DNA of 64,000 nt from Tieghemiomyces parasiticus (GCA_027575765.1 JANBPT010000013.1:1-64000); one strand, 5' to 3'. Shown: positions 20,973 through 33,473, counted from the stretch's first letter. Numbers and translations are program-made. Notes: generated by a model from the letters alone, not told the origin.

Positions 20973-23900
20973 TTATCAGGTTCCGGTCGGGCGGTAGGGT
21001 GGGCAGGGTGCTCGGACGGCGGGGTGGGGGGGTGCAGCGAGGTGATGGCAGATGGAAGGGATGTGGATACAACCGGTGGCAATGATGTGGAAGTACAGGT
21101 AGATCTAAGGCACCAATAAACCAGAAAGCTGGATGTAGTAGGCTAGCCTGACTAAGCTAGGAGGTTTTGTTAACCGACGGGTGTGACGACGGTGACGAAG
21201 ATGGGGAAAGGGCGGGATAAGCACGTGGTCACCGCTTTTGGATAAGAAAAAAAATGGGGTGGAGCCCGGGTGAGAGGGACGGCACGGTAGGACAAGGTGT
21301 GTATGTGGGCACGGCGAAACTGCTTAGCGTCGCGATCAAGGCGATGATGCCGCACGGATCGGGCCAGATAACTCGGGTAGGGGTGAGGAAGACGGCGGGG
21401 TCTCGGGCACTGGGAAGCGCGATCCGGGATCTAGAGAGGCTGGAAAAAAGTGGGGAAAAGACGGTGTCGAAACACGTAGAACGGAGGAACGAGAAAAAGG
21501 GGTGCGTCGCTTGAATCTACGAAAGAGATCTCGCGGAAACCCGTAAAACAGTTAGTTGCGGAAGACGGACGGGGACAGGGCCTACGTCTCGGGGTCGACA
21601 ACGCGAAGAAGATGGAGTAAAAGGAATCCTCAGGGAATGGGATGAGGAGGGAAAAGAGAAGGGGTCGTCGACCAGGCGGTGCTGACACGGCTGATATCAC
21701 CGGGAAACCTTTGGCGGGCGGATGATTGGGGAGACGGAGAGAATAGGTATCAGAAAGGCTGTTGGGGCGCGGGAGAGGTGGGGGCTGGTGTGGCCTAATC
21801 AGCAGGCAGTGGCGGTGGACGTGCGGGGCTTGGGAAGAGGGAGGGGCGTGAAGTCCCGTAGTGTGTGTGTGAGGAAAGCGCAAGAATGGGGGAGGCGGGG
21901 TAGAGGGTGGGCCCTTTCGATGTGCATGGCGACTCCAGGCACGGAAGAAACAGGTCATGGGCGATTGGCGTTTGATTGTGTATATGCCGGGACATACGGG
22001 CGGCCGGAGACTCGCAATATACGATACACGAAGGGGCGGTGCGGGTGGGCCAGGGGCTACGGACGGAGACGCCGGCCAACGCGCGTGGTGTGGGGCGTGG
22101 TACCGCTAGGCATGGAAGACCGGTAGTACGCCTTCTGGCCCTGGGTATTTTCTGCAGTCCACTCCGGGTGTATGCTACCAGAGCGTAGGTGACCATGGGG
22201 GTCGTTTAGGTATATGCGGCGCCTTAAAACGCAACAAGGTTCCAAGTGGGGCGGGCGGGGTTACAGTGTCAGACTAGGAAGGGAGTGGGGGAGTCTATGC
22301 TCTAGAAGGCTACTGGGGCTCGGGTGAAACCTGGGCTGGGGGAGGGGGATGGGTTGGCCGGCCGGGGGTAAATGTCCCCAAGCATATACACCGCCATCGT
22401 GGACCAAGCCCCCAGATGGCCTGGCTGAAGGCGTCGGGCAGCCGGCGAGAAGTATGGACGGTGAGTTCAGGGTGGATGTCGGCGAGATATTCACGTCATC
22501 AGCGCCCCCGCCCACTGGGGGGGGGGGTGCAGGCAGGGGGTGGGGAACAGTACCCCAGCTGGTACGCTCGACGGCACCATGCCCCAGGTCCACTGTGTGG
22601 TACACATGCCAGTACTTCAAATTGCCCTACGCTGTATGCACCGTCGGATAAGGCGCTACGAGGCGGGAGTTTCAAGTGAATTACTAATGAATCGGCCATC
22701 TATGCGCCGTCGCCGTCGAGGCAAATTTACATGGCAACTTTACCGGCACCGTCGGACTGCTGCCAAAATGGGAGGGGTTTAAAAAAAGAATTGGCTGCTT
22801 CGCCGTTGATTTATAAAGAATATACAACTGTGACTCCGCGTGATACTCCTAATCAGGCGGGAATCCAAAAGTTTACGATTGTCCTCCGCTGTCAAACCAG
22901 CTTAACCCCCCCAAAAAAGAATAACACGTAGGACACTGTCAAGGTCCTCTGTATGAGTCGTGCAGAGCGTCAAGGCGTGGAAGACCAGGCGACTCCGGCC
23001 ACGATCGTCCAGCGCTGGTAATCACGCCGTGCGGGACTTGTAAGCTGGACCCTGGCGATAGCATGCTGCCTGTGGAGGGCACCACCACTGCCGCCGCCGT
23101 CACGTTTGTTATTTACATTCCGACCATTCCAAGTCCCACTTGTTCGCTGGACTCCCAACTTCCCCCTTGTGGCTAACCGACTTCGTCGTGCGCAAGGTAG
23201 ACCGGGAGCCACTACCACTGATGGATTGACCGGAGCTGAAGGGTAGGTCGGCAGTTGATTGACCGTAATCTGTCAAGGCCTGGCCACACGCAGGAGTGAC
23301 AGAGTGAAGCGTACATTTCGTGCGAGGAAAATGAAGGGCGTGGAAAAATCCTTATCCTAGCCCTGCCTATCAGAAGCCATGGTGAGTGACAAAGGTAGTG
23401 GGCGGTGGGTAGTTAAGGGTGGGAAGAGTCGGCTAGAAAAAAAAATTCTAGGTAACGTGACTTGCCCTGAGATATGAGGCGAAAAGGGTGGGGTAGATCT
23501 CACCAGCGACGGGTAGGCTCAGAGGCCCGAGTAACCTCTCAACCAGATAAGCTCTAGGCCCCCTAACTGGTGAGAGGGGGCAGAGCCACCTAATTGCCCT
23601 GGCTCCTAATCACTCATGAGTTTGAAACTTACACCTTAAAGATGTAACTACGTAGTCTAACTGTACTGGTGTTGCAGAGAATGCCACGGCCAAAGTGACC
23701 GAACTGCGAGCAGTGGTCTTGCAGGCCCATTGGGTTAGCCAGTGTCACTGCAGTCTAACCTATAGCACACTGGGCTCTCGCTCGGTCCTACTCGTCACTG
23801 AAGGGCGCCCATTCAATCGCCCGGACGGGACAGCTACCGGGCTATACATTGATAGATTGGAACCAAGTTTGTAGCTCTATGAACCCCCCTTCTTTGACCG

Positions 23901-24259
23901 TGTCTCTCTCCGACTAGCCAACGGACTACAGCCCCCGACGTACTATACGCAGGAGAGGAGGTTACCATACCGTTGACGTAGTAAGGAAGCGAGGAGAGGA
24001 GCAAAGTACGGTTAGGGCCGGATTCAATCGGCCCGTTAGGAATCATTTCCGTGCGAAACTCCTCACCGACCCGGCACATTGTCCTAACCAAAAGATTACG
24101 AATGACTGACTATATTTTATTAACGTGGATTCTTGGTCTATGATATGAAACAGAGAAGTACCGGTGAAAATTTACAAGTAGAATGGCGCAGAAGTGCAGT
24201 GTTAAACAACGCAGATTTATAAAAAAATCCTTTTAAGACCGGGCGGATTAAAATTTAAA
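20973..24259. other. Gene-poor region upstream of eIF4G
   Basis: In this 3.3 kb stretch I find no recognisable protein. The first kilobase is G-rich on the plus strand (C/T-rich on the eIF4G sense strand) and likely forms the eIF4G promoter and leader. A G-run of about 11 lies near 22517. Frames up to 175 codons occur but have compositional, not protein-like, sequences. Confidence 0.5.
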
Positions 24260-25063
24260 TCATTGCGTCTTTAAGTTCTTAAGGAACACATCCTTGAGCT
24301 GGGCAAGGTGTTCGGCATCGGTGTTACTGATATGCCCCCGGCCGTGGAGCTGTTTGAGGGCCTTTGCCTTGTCCCGGATATCATCTATGACCGGTAAATC
24401 AGGGCTCATGGCCGTCACCTCCTCTGGTTTCATCCCTTGGTAAGCCTTGAGGCCAACCCGGGCCGCACCGATGCGGTCACCACTGGGCGCTTGACCCCTG
24501 TTGTGGGCATGCACAGCATCGTCAAGGAGCTTGGCAAGGTCGCGGGTGAAACGGAACGCCTCATACCGGTACCGCGGGGCGAAATGGAGCTCACCGCCTT
24601 TGGACTTCAACTTGGCCGGGTCAGTGGTTGTGGAGACCAGCGGCGTGCGAATGGCAGGGATGAGACGCGCAGGGCGGGATTGGGACCCGCGCTGGCTGCC
24701 CACGCCGCCCGAGCTGGCATCAGGGTTATATTCCGGTAGGGGAGTGGGCACGTCGCTCAGCTTAAAGTCAATTTTCTCAAAGAAGAGCCGCAGCTTGCGC
24801 CGATTGAGGGAGCTCTGGCTCTGGATAAACTCCTTGGAGAGCAGCTCGAGTGAGAGGGCCCCGGGGGACTTGGTAGCCGGGTGGGCCTCTACGAGAGGGG
24901 ACGTGCGCCGGGAAAGTGTGTCGGACCGGGCGGCCGAGGTGGTTAAGGGCGTGGTTGGGGCGTTCCGGCGGACCAAGCTGTTGGTGGGTTGAGATAAGGC
25001 TGGCTTGCTGAGGGTAACAACAGCGAGACCGAGGATACTGATAACGACGGACAGCCTGTACAT
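24260..25063 (-). CDS. Hypothetical secreted protein
   Basis: I do not recognise this 267-residue protein. It starts MYRLSVVISILGLAVVTLSKPALS, a classical signal peptide with a basic start, a hydrophobic core of about 14 residues and a likely cleavage near residue 24. The following region is Ser/Thr/Pro-rich with dibasic sites (LVRR near 32, LSRR near 52, NRRK near 87), the kind cut by Kex2-like proteases. The C-terminal half is basic and predicted helical (FRFTRDLAKLLDDAVHAH, RDKAKALKQLHG, HLAQLKDVFLKNLK). There is no cysteine, so no disulphide-stabilised fold. The ATG at 25063 is the first in frame and the stop is a TGA. No intron is needed. The gene stands alone in a gene-poor region. A processed secreted effector or cell-wall protein is possible, but function is unknown. 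Confidence 0.72.
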   Translation of the reverse strand: MYRLSVVISILGLAVVTLSKPALSQPTNSLVRRNAPTTPLTTSAARSDTLSRRTSPLVEAHPATKSPGALSLELLSKEFIQSQSSLNRRKLRLFFEKIDFKLSDVPTPLPEYNPDASSGGVGSQRGSQSRPARLIPAIRTPLVSTTTDPAKLKSKGGELHFAPRYRYEAFRFTRDLAKLLDDAVHAHNRGQAPSGDRIGAARVGLKAYQGMKPEEVTAMSPDLPVIDDIRDKAKALKQLHGRGHISNTDAEHLAQLKDVFLKNLKTQ

Positions 25064-27504
25064 GGCGTCGACACTTGAAGAGGGAAGGAGTACGTTGGGC
25101 AGGCCGTAATTGTTTTAGCGCCCAAAGAATTGACGGATAGGAAAGGAGAGGGGGGTGACGCTCCGGGTCTTAAAGTAGACTGGGGCAGAAGAGAAGAAGA
25201 CGGTTTACTTGACGATGGGTGGCTGAAGCCAATTTCCAGATAATGACCAGCTGGAATGCAATAGGGGAAAGGTATGGTATTGTAAAAGTTCGCTAACGAA
25301 TAAGGGTAAAAATGTATAACGATGCAGCCGGAAGGGATTTAGGTGGTGATGTTGGGTGGGCTGCTCTAGGACAGGTGGTAAGTATTTACCTGTGGATAGT
25401 TTGCGGGTGGAGGGGGGGGGAGATCGGGGGAGTCGTATAGATATGGGCAGCTGAGTATTGTTGAGAATACGAGACGGAAAAATGCGAGAGCGAAAAGGGG
25501 ACAGAGGTGGTGCGGGTAGGACAGGTGTAACGCAGGTGAGACCGGAAGGAAGACGGGGTGGTTCATTAACCGAGAAAGGTGGGTATTGGAGCTAGCGGTA
25601 GAGCCCCAGCGGAGGGTTGCCGCTTATATATACCGCACCCTTTCGTAAGGCGCGCCAAGTCAAAACGAAGAAGTATCTTCTTCGTCTGCCCTATCCAACT
25701 AACTTTCGTCGCCCATGCCGCATGGCTAGACTAACGTTCACCGCTCATCATGACCACTCGCGCAATGCGTCGTTCGTGTCAAACAGCGAGAGGCCAGAAA
25801 CAAAGAGCGGAGTTGACAAAGCCAATGTGAGCGAAAGAGGGGGCGCGAAAGAAGGGAAGGGAGGGATAGGAGGGACGGTGGTTAGGCGGTGGAGTGGAGG
25901 GATAGGTACAACAAACGGTCAATGGTGGTCAATCTTATCGTTCCTTTGCGGAAGCGAAGGGAGGGGGTGATCTAAGTGCTTGGTTTGGTGCAATTTATGC
26001 CAAACCCTCAATAATAGGCCCTAGAGGTCACTCATTGCCCCCGCTTCTCCATTCGTCTTCCAGCCTGCCGGCCGGATCTTCTGCACTCTACTCTTACATC
26101 TGCGATGGGCTGGGGGGGATAGTGTAGCTGGGAGAGCAAAAGAGCATACACACCTTTATTTCCAAGCACAGCACCCAGGCAATACATAGCTCAATTTCTT
26201 TTCCCAAAACTAAGTTTTCCGCTGATTCGGGTATACCCTGCCGAACATTTAACCTATCCAAAACCTTTCCTAGGCGAAATAGTATAACCAAGTTCCGCCT
26301 TTAAAACGCAGCGTATTCATCTGACTGCAGTTGCGTATCCGCAGAGAAATGGTGATAAAAAAAATGGTAGATCAATTTAGTGAATACATGTGGTAGACAC
26401 TGTAGTGAAAATGGCCGACCTAATTGCTTCATGTCTATAGGAATTTCTTAGCCATATTGGTTATTACATGTCAGATAATTTCAATATCGAATATTGACCG
26501 AGCTTGGGACGTTTGGATTGGCAAAAAAACACCTCGTTTTTTATATGGCAATCAATGGTTACCACATTGAAGACGAACTTACTGCCCTACCTCAGACGGC
26601 ATTGCACCCGGAATATAAAAGGCAATTCTGCCGTACTCAGCACAGATGGGTAATCAAAGTGTGTCAGCCTTGCATAAATATGATAATTACAAATATAGGA
26701 TATCATACCTCCAAATATCCGGAAGGCAGTTTCACCCTTCAACTCCTTATCCCAACGAATAAAATATGAAGGCAGGACGATTTTGTTTGATTATTTTTGC
26801 CTACACCACAGTAGAGGCAGAGGTCAGTTCCACTATTGGGATAAATGAAGCGTGTATTTATATTCAAGCTTCGGTGAAATGGTATGAGACGGCGAGAAGT
26901 AAAAAACTGTTAATATTTTTATGAGTTTCTGTAGGTTATGAAATATGATGGATTGTGATTGGAGGGTAGAAATACAAAATTGTAAGCCATGGTTAACATA
27001 ATAAACGATTGAGGGGAAAGTAGTAGAATAAATAAAAAGAGAGAGAGAGAGGACAAGGAAAAGGAGGGCTAGGTGGCGAGGGGTGGCTACTAGCGAGCCC
27101 TTTAGCCGATAAAGATCACAAAAATCGAGGTAACCGACAAGGATGAGCCCTGCTAAATATAGCACGGTCATTACTTCGGACCAGGCAGAACAGATACCTA
27201 ACCTGATAGAATGTATGGCCAATCTCGGGGCAATTCGATCGGAAAGAGAGGACAGGTGACCGGGGATCTGAAAAAAGGGAAAAAAAGATCAGGACGGCGA
27301 CACCTCATGGAAGGGAGTAAATTGGTATATATAAAAAGAAAAAGAAAATGACCGGCCGGGTTGCTGATGGCAAGGTGAATAAGGTAGGGTACAGGTTTAA
27401 AAGGAGAGGAAAATTATATATGGTGGCGCCAGTGTCGGTACACACAGTATATTGCGCGGCTCAAGGTGGAGTGTGCATGGAAGGGGAGGGGGCTAAGGTG
27501 GCCA
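25064..27504. other. Gene-poor region with AT-rich segment
   Basis: This 2.4 kb region has no supported gene. Between about 26.1 and 27.1 kb the base composition turns AT-rich compared with the flanks, and open frames there translate into hydrophobic sequences that reflect composition. A short (GA)n run is at 27039-27051. Confidence 0.5.
27039..27051 (+). repeat. (GA)n microsatellite
   Basis: This is a short GA dinucleotide run within the AT-rich intergenic segment. Confidence 0.8.
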
Positions 27505-30500
27505 CTAGTGTAGGGAGGATGGTGACGATCCCAACTCGACGGAGGGCTGGTAGCTATGGTAGGTTGCATAGGACATAAGTGGAACGGGGGACGCCGACCG
27601 ACCGGTCCCGGGGCTGAGCCACGCCGTCTGGGTGGCCGGAGGCGGCAACGGTTGGTGAGGCGGTGGCGGGTGACGACCGGTGACCGCCAGTTGGTGATGT
27701 TGGTGGTGCTGAGGGTATTGGTGGTAGGGATCAGCCATCTCGACCGGTAAGGCATGCGGGGTAGGCGGCAGGCTAAGCCGGTGCGCGGCCTTGCGGGCGG
27801 GCGTGGAAATTGGCGCGGCGCGGGACAACGGCCGGGAGGGTGGACGTTGTGGGAATAGGTCCTCCGGGGCAGGGCGGAGCGCGCGGGGGCCAAACCGCAC
27901 AGCGGTGGACCCCGGCGTCGCGGTAGCGGAGTGACTACCGGTAGGCGTATGGATGGCTGGTAGGGATGTCGTGGCGAACGAGGCCGAGGACGAGTAAGAT
28001 CGCCCCGATAGCGGACTCGGATGGGAGTTCAAAGGGTTGGGCGAGGCGGGACCGTAGCCCGAGTTATGTGGCCCCGTCGGGAGGGGGTCCGCAGAGCGAC
28101 CGGCGCGCAGATCGGACAGGCTAGCCCTAGTGAGGGGTCGAGAGAGCGGTGAGGCGTGGCGGGTAATAGCCCGTGCTCGAGGGAGAGACCCAGCGCCTGT
28201 GGCGGGCGGGTAGGTAGGCACAAGGGATGGGTCTGTGGCGGCTCGGTGGGACCCCACGGGTACTTGGTTGACCGGTTCACCGTCTGGCGGAGGAGCGTAG
28301 GCGCCGTTGGTACGTGACGGTGACGGACCGACGGTCAAGGCGGGCCCTGTTTCGGCCCGTTCGGGTAGAGAGTAGGGGCTGTGCGGCCCGCTCCGCACGA
28401 GGTGCGCACTACTGACGACGGGTTCAGGCGTAACGGCGGCCCGGTGAGGACTGTTGTGGACCCCATTGCCGGCAATCCACACCTGGCCAGGGACTGGCGC
28501 AGGCCCTTCGACCGCGGGAGGTTCGGTCGTACCGGTTTGGAGCAGGGAAAGGTGCTCTAACTTCGCCACCAGCAGGGACGGCTGGAATCCCGATCGGGGC
28601 CGACGACGCTCGGTGATTTCGGCGAAAGGGTACGCGGGAAACTCTTCGTCACCGTCACCGTCGCTGCTGCCGCTGTCACTGGTATCCAGTTCCTCCGTGG
28701 CTTGTCCCTCGTCTTCGTCATCATCATCGCCGTCGGACTGGCCACTTACGGCAGAATCCATACCAGTCGACTCGCATTTAGTCGGAGCTGAGAGGGTAAT
28801 AGCAGATCGTCCAGACCCGACCGAGGTCCGCCGGCTTCCCTCGCTATCCGTCACGCGGAAGTCGAACTTGGGGGAGAAGAGCGGGTCGGACCCATCAGTG
28901 GGGTCTGGAGTAGGCAAACGCGGGGGAGGCGTGACAGTACAGGGTGGGGACGGAGGTTTGGATCCGGACGGGGAGGTCGATTGGGCATGGTACTTAGCCA
29001 GGGTCGATTCTTGATCAGTCGGGCCAGGAAGGTCGTTGGTAAACCCCGTTAGCACCGTGAGTAGGTCGTCCCCGTACCATTGGCTGGTGACTACGAGCTG
29101 CTCGCGCATAAGTTCGAGGCTCTGGTCGATACTGGCCAGGGCGGTGGTGATTCTCGCGTCGGAGTGCAACGGACGATTCAAGACCGTGCGATAATGTTGC
29201 TGAGTAGTGGTGGGTAATACAGAGGGTATAGGGAAAGGGGGTGCAGAGGGGTGAAAAACGATTAGGAACTGTATTAGAGAACACCAGCTATAGCGCAAAA
29301 GGGGGGGTGGGTTCTTTGACAGGGATGGGCTAGTCTGAGACATGCAACATACCTCAATGAAATCTCGGTCAGAGCGACCAGGGTCGCGCCGGGCCGTGAC
29401 GGTACTGGGTGGCAGGACTAGTACGTTAGCCTCGACGCCAGCCAGGGTGACGGGTATGTCAATACGATGCTGCTGGAGGGTGGTCTTGTAAACCCCGTTG
29501 GCGGCTGCTAGGTCCTCGATCGTCCGCAGCAAGTCGTCGGTCTTGGTGCTGTGCACCTCCTTGATGTTGGCAAAGTCGTCGGTGTACCTGCGCTCCAACT
29601 TCTGCAGACGGGCCTCCAACTGGCGGACATCACGGGCCCGCTCGTACTCGAGCTTACGCAACCGCCGCTTGAGGTCCTCATTCTCCGCAACCAAGGTTTT
29701 GTTCTGGCCCTTAATACCAGGTGAGTGAACAGAGGGGAGAACGGCGCAGGGACGGGTGTGAGGGATTAGGACTGGCTTCGAACGAAATCACCCTAGAAGA
29801 GGGGGGTCTATCCTTGTGCCCAGCGGTACGATAGTGGTGGGCACTTACCTCGACGTTGTTGATGTGGTCCTGGTACTCGCTGATCTGTACCGTGAAGTCC
29901 CGGTTGAGGAGTTCCATCTGTTGCATTACCTCCTGTATCGTGGACGATTCGCTGTTTTGCCGTAACCTGTAGGCCAGTGGAATATAAGTAAAGGATAGTA
30001 GCAATGGCGAGTTAATCGTCAATTTCAGCGCAATCAGCAAGGTGAGGGTTGACTCTGGTTGAGCGCCGCGTAAAAGTTGGGCCGATACTTACCGCTGTCG
30101 CATGCTGACGGACATTTGTGAGGCACCAGTGAAGAAGGTGGAGAGGCGCTTGGTGGCCGTGTCGTTAGGCGAGATAACCAGCGTCTTTTGCGAAGGGGCA
30201 GGTCCGGATACAGACGGTCGCGGATTTAGCGGACTGCTAAAGACCACGGAGTTGCTCCGGCTAGTGGAAGGTAAGCATGGTCCGTAGGAGGGGAGGTGGG
30301 AAAGATTAGTGATGCATCGAGTAGAAACAATAAGTAAAAGCCACGGTAAGTGATTAACACGACTGGGGGACACCTCGTACGATACAAGTCGCGCCTGATT
30401 AACCTACCGTTTGCCGATGATATCTGACCGCCGCTCGCTGGGGATGTAGCTGGGGCTCGGGACGGGCGAGTCAAGCACGGACACCGGCCGGACGGTCCCG

Positions 30501-30586
30501 GGCGTACTCTCGCGGGAGAGGTCTAGCGAGGATCGACTAGGGGATAGAGACCGCGGCTCGGACGTGCGGTGGACAACGAAAGACAT
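27505..30586 (-). CDS. Coiled-coil, low-complexity hypothetical protein
   Basis: I cannot name a family. Five exons are inferred: 30586-30408, 30260-30093, 29966-29849, 29709-29353 and 29199-27505. All introns are GT-AG, phases agree (2, 2, 0, 0), and the product is 838 residues. The start MSFVVHRTSEPRSLSPSRSS is rich in phosphorylatable Ser-Pro. Exons 3 and 4 (about residues 116-240) form a long charged coiled coil (MQQMELLNRDFTVQISEYQD, ENEDLKRRLRKLEYERARD). The rest is Pro/Ser/Thr-rich with an acidic cluster (GDDDDEDEG) and a His/Gln/Pro-rich end. The fourth intron is 153 nt with no stop in frame, so an unspliced form would also be translated. The overall design suggests a cytoskeletal, septation or scaffold protein, which is inference only. 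Confidence 0.75.
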
Positions 30587-32308
30587 CGTAGTTCGGTCGG
30601 AGAGGGGAGGGTGCCCGAGTGCGGGTAAGGGTGCGCACGAAGCGGGCGGAGCAGGGTTTCGTGGGCGGAGAAACTAAAAGGAGGCTACTATGAAGCTTTA
30701 ACTCAAGTTTTCACGGGAGGCTTTGGAAAGCTTGTCGCCCAATTGCTCAAGATTCAGTCTGGCTCCACGTTAGGGTTTAGAGCAGCCGGTAGCGCGCTCC
30801 AGGGATATGAGGTGCGCGTGGAAATGCGCCACGGAATTCCGCTAGAAACCGTAGCGGTGCGACGGAACACGGCCGGCGAGAGGGGGGCAGAGAGTGGCGT
30901 AATGAAGACTGGCAGCCAGAGGTGCGGAGTGGTGGCCGACAAGCGGATGTTGACGGACAGGCTGGCTAGCGGGCAGTGGCGGTCGCAGCACGGCGTAGCT
31001 ACACCGGGTGGCTACAGAAGGGTCAGAAAGGAATAAGGTTAGGGGAGTCGGATGAGTTGGCAACAAGGTTTATGGAATTCAGTCGGGCATGGATAAAGCT
31101 GGGGTGGAAGTCAAGTGGCACAGAGCCTGTAATGGCGCGGCCGGTATGGTAACGTAAACAAACCACAATTCTCCCCACACACAAATAACAGGGGCACTGA
31201 CGTGGGGGGAGGGGAAAGTGGGAGGGAGGGGCAGGGCGGGGCGAATTGGAGGCGGAGGGGGGGGGCAGAAAGGCATGTCAAGGCCAAGCCAATTCGTAGC
31301 GTTTACCGGCTACCACCGCAGGCGGCGGTGAGAGCTAGGGCCCGGGAATGGGCAGAGGACAGCTGAAAATAGGGCATGTCTCAGTTGACGGACCCTCTAT
31401 CCTCGGCCCCTCCTTATTGGCACCTCCTGCGGATTGCAAGGGTGGGGAGGGGCTGAATAGCAGCGACCACACGTGTGGACTTGGTGAATGGAGTGAGGCC
31501 TGGGCTAGCTAAATCCTCCGCTCCCGCCGCGAATAGCCGCGTGCTGCTGAGAGAGGGCGTAGGCGGTCCAGCAAGCCTGAACACCAAAGCGTAAGCAATA
31601 TCGATGGGGCAGAAAGACTCAAGGCAGACAGTTGGCGGGGCTGATGGACCCGGGCACTGTGCCAATCAAGGACGATACGCAGCTGCCCGTCCACCACCAG
31701 TTCCTGATATCAACAGTTGCCAGTGAGGGGACTTGCGGCCAAACCGGTGCATCCTCCTACTCTCTCTCCTCTGTAGTGACCTACGCACCATGCTTGCTGC
31801 TTGTCACTCCAACTTCCGCCAGAGCCATGGATGACTCACGTGATTGATTCCTTGGCCCCCACGAGTAGTCAACCATGGCCCATAAACATTCCTACTACGG
31901 CCCGGTTGCCACTACATGCCAGCTACAGCTCTAGAGTATGGCGGTGACTGCGGATGAGGCGGTGGTGACTGCGGCTTAGGGAGCAACGCCGTGTGGGCCA
32001 GCTAAACGCGATCAAGGCCGAGCTACTGGCCTGGGGGGTGCCACGTCCTCACAGCTGGGTCGGAGCTGGGAGCTTGCTTGGGCCCTAATCTCCCAGCTTG
32101 GGCTTTGCAGCCAGACACGACGTGCGATGGCCGTACTAACCTGCAATCATTCACTTTGACCGCCCCCTTCTCTCACTGCCATAGCGCGAGCTTCCGCTGG
32201 CCCTGTCACTCCCATCGCCCGCCATCAGCATCGCATTCGTTCCCACCAGACCCAAATCCCCATTCATCTACCTTTTCTTATATCTATTCCATCCCAATTC
32301 CTGTGAAC
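30587..32308. other. Divergent promoter region, coiled-coil gene / PRE8
   Basis: This 1.7 kb spacer lies between divergent genes. No frame is recognisable. The 120 bases before the PRE8 ATG are pyrimidine-rich. Confidence 0.5.
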
Positions 32309-33473
32309 ATGACCGACCGCTATAGCTTCTCTCTCACCACCTTCTCGCCCAGCGGCAAGCTGCTGCAAATCGAGCATGCCCTGAATGCCGTGTCCCAGGG
32401 TGTGACCTCTGTCGGCATTAGAGGTAGGCCATCTGCAATCTCCATCTGGTCCGCTGCATCCAGTCTCGTGCTACTGATACTCATGACCCGGCGAGTGCCC
32501 TGGTTTGGACTCATCGGCCGCAGGCCTGTGTACTACGGCTGTCCACTACCGGTTAGACGGAGGAGCCACCCCGGATGACCAACCGAACTCCCCCCTCACC
32601 TCCTTCATTTACTGAACTTCACCAACACCCTCCTCACCTTCCAAATTCACTCCTCCATAGCCGCAAATGGCATCGTCATCGCCACCGAGAAAAAGGCCGC
32701 CTCGCCGCTGATTGACACGTCGACGCTGGAAAAGATCAGCATGGTGTGCTCGTCGATCGGGATTGTCTACGCCGGAATGGGCCCGGACGCCCGGGTCCTG
32801 GTCAACAAGGCCCGCAAGACCGCTCAAGCCTACCGGCGGGTGTACAATGAAGACCCGCCTGTGGCTATCCTCGTCAAGGCCATTGCCGGCGTCATGCAGG
32901 AGTTTACCCAGTCTGGTGGTGTGCGGCCGTTCGGCGTCTCTGTCCTCATCGCCGGATTTGACGTAAACGGTCCCACGCTCTACCAAGTCGACCCTTCGGG
33001 TTCGTACTACTCGTGGTTGGCCACGGCCATCGGCAAGAACATGGTTAACGCCAAGACCTTCCTGGAGAAACGGTAAGTCATGATCGATCGAGATGTAGAA
33101 CTCAGCGCCGAACGCTACGCTTACCGTCGTGATGAAATGGACCAATGACATCCTGGGGGTATTCCAATAGTCACTTTAACCATGCCATCGATTGTTTTTT
33201 TATTTACTTCTTTTTAAACCTCCCCTCCTTCTCCTCTCCTCTATTTCCACTCCTCCCGCCAGGTTTGACGAAGCGATGGAACTCGAGGACGCCGTCCACA
33301 CCGCTATTCTGACGCTCAAGGAGGGCTTTGAAGGCCAGATTACCGAGGATACTTTGGAAATCGGTGTGATTGGTGGGTCCCCCCAGACCTCAGCCACGGG
33401 CGAACACCAACCGTTTGCCTTCAAGAAGCTGACATCGCAGGAGGTCAAAGACTACTTGTCCAACATTGCCTAG
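32309..33473 (+). CDS. PRE8: 20S proteasome subunit alpha-2 (PSMA2/PRE8 type)
   Basis: This is an outer-ring, non-catalytic subunit of the 20S proteasome, neighbour of alpha-3 in the ring. Exons are 32309-32423, 32661-33072 and 33263-33473, with GTAGGC and GTAAGT donors and phases 1 and 2, giving 245 residues. Family blocks are [30 protein letters not shown] (across the first junction), [43 protein letters not shown] and [20 protein letters not shown] (across the second junction). The end [10 protein letters not shown] matches PSMA2. The normally conserved QIEYA reads QIEHA here, a small substitution in the alpha-subunit N-terminal helix. An AATAAA sits 125 bases beyond the stop. Confidence 0.96.

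Noticed and set aside
26494..26769. 91-codon frame in the AT-rich island
   Set aside because: Hydrophobic and aromatic composition follows from base content; no supporting feature.
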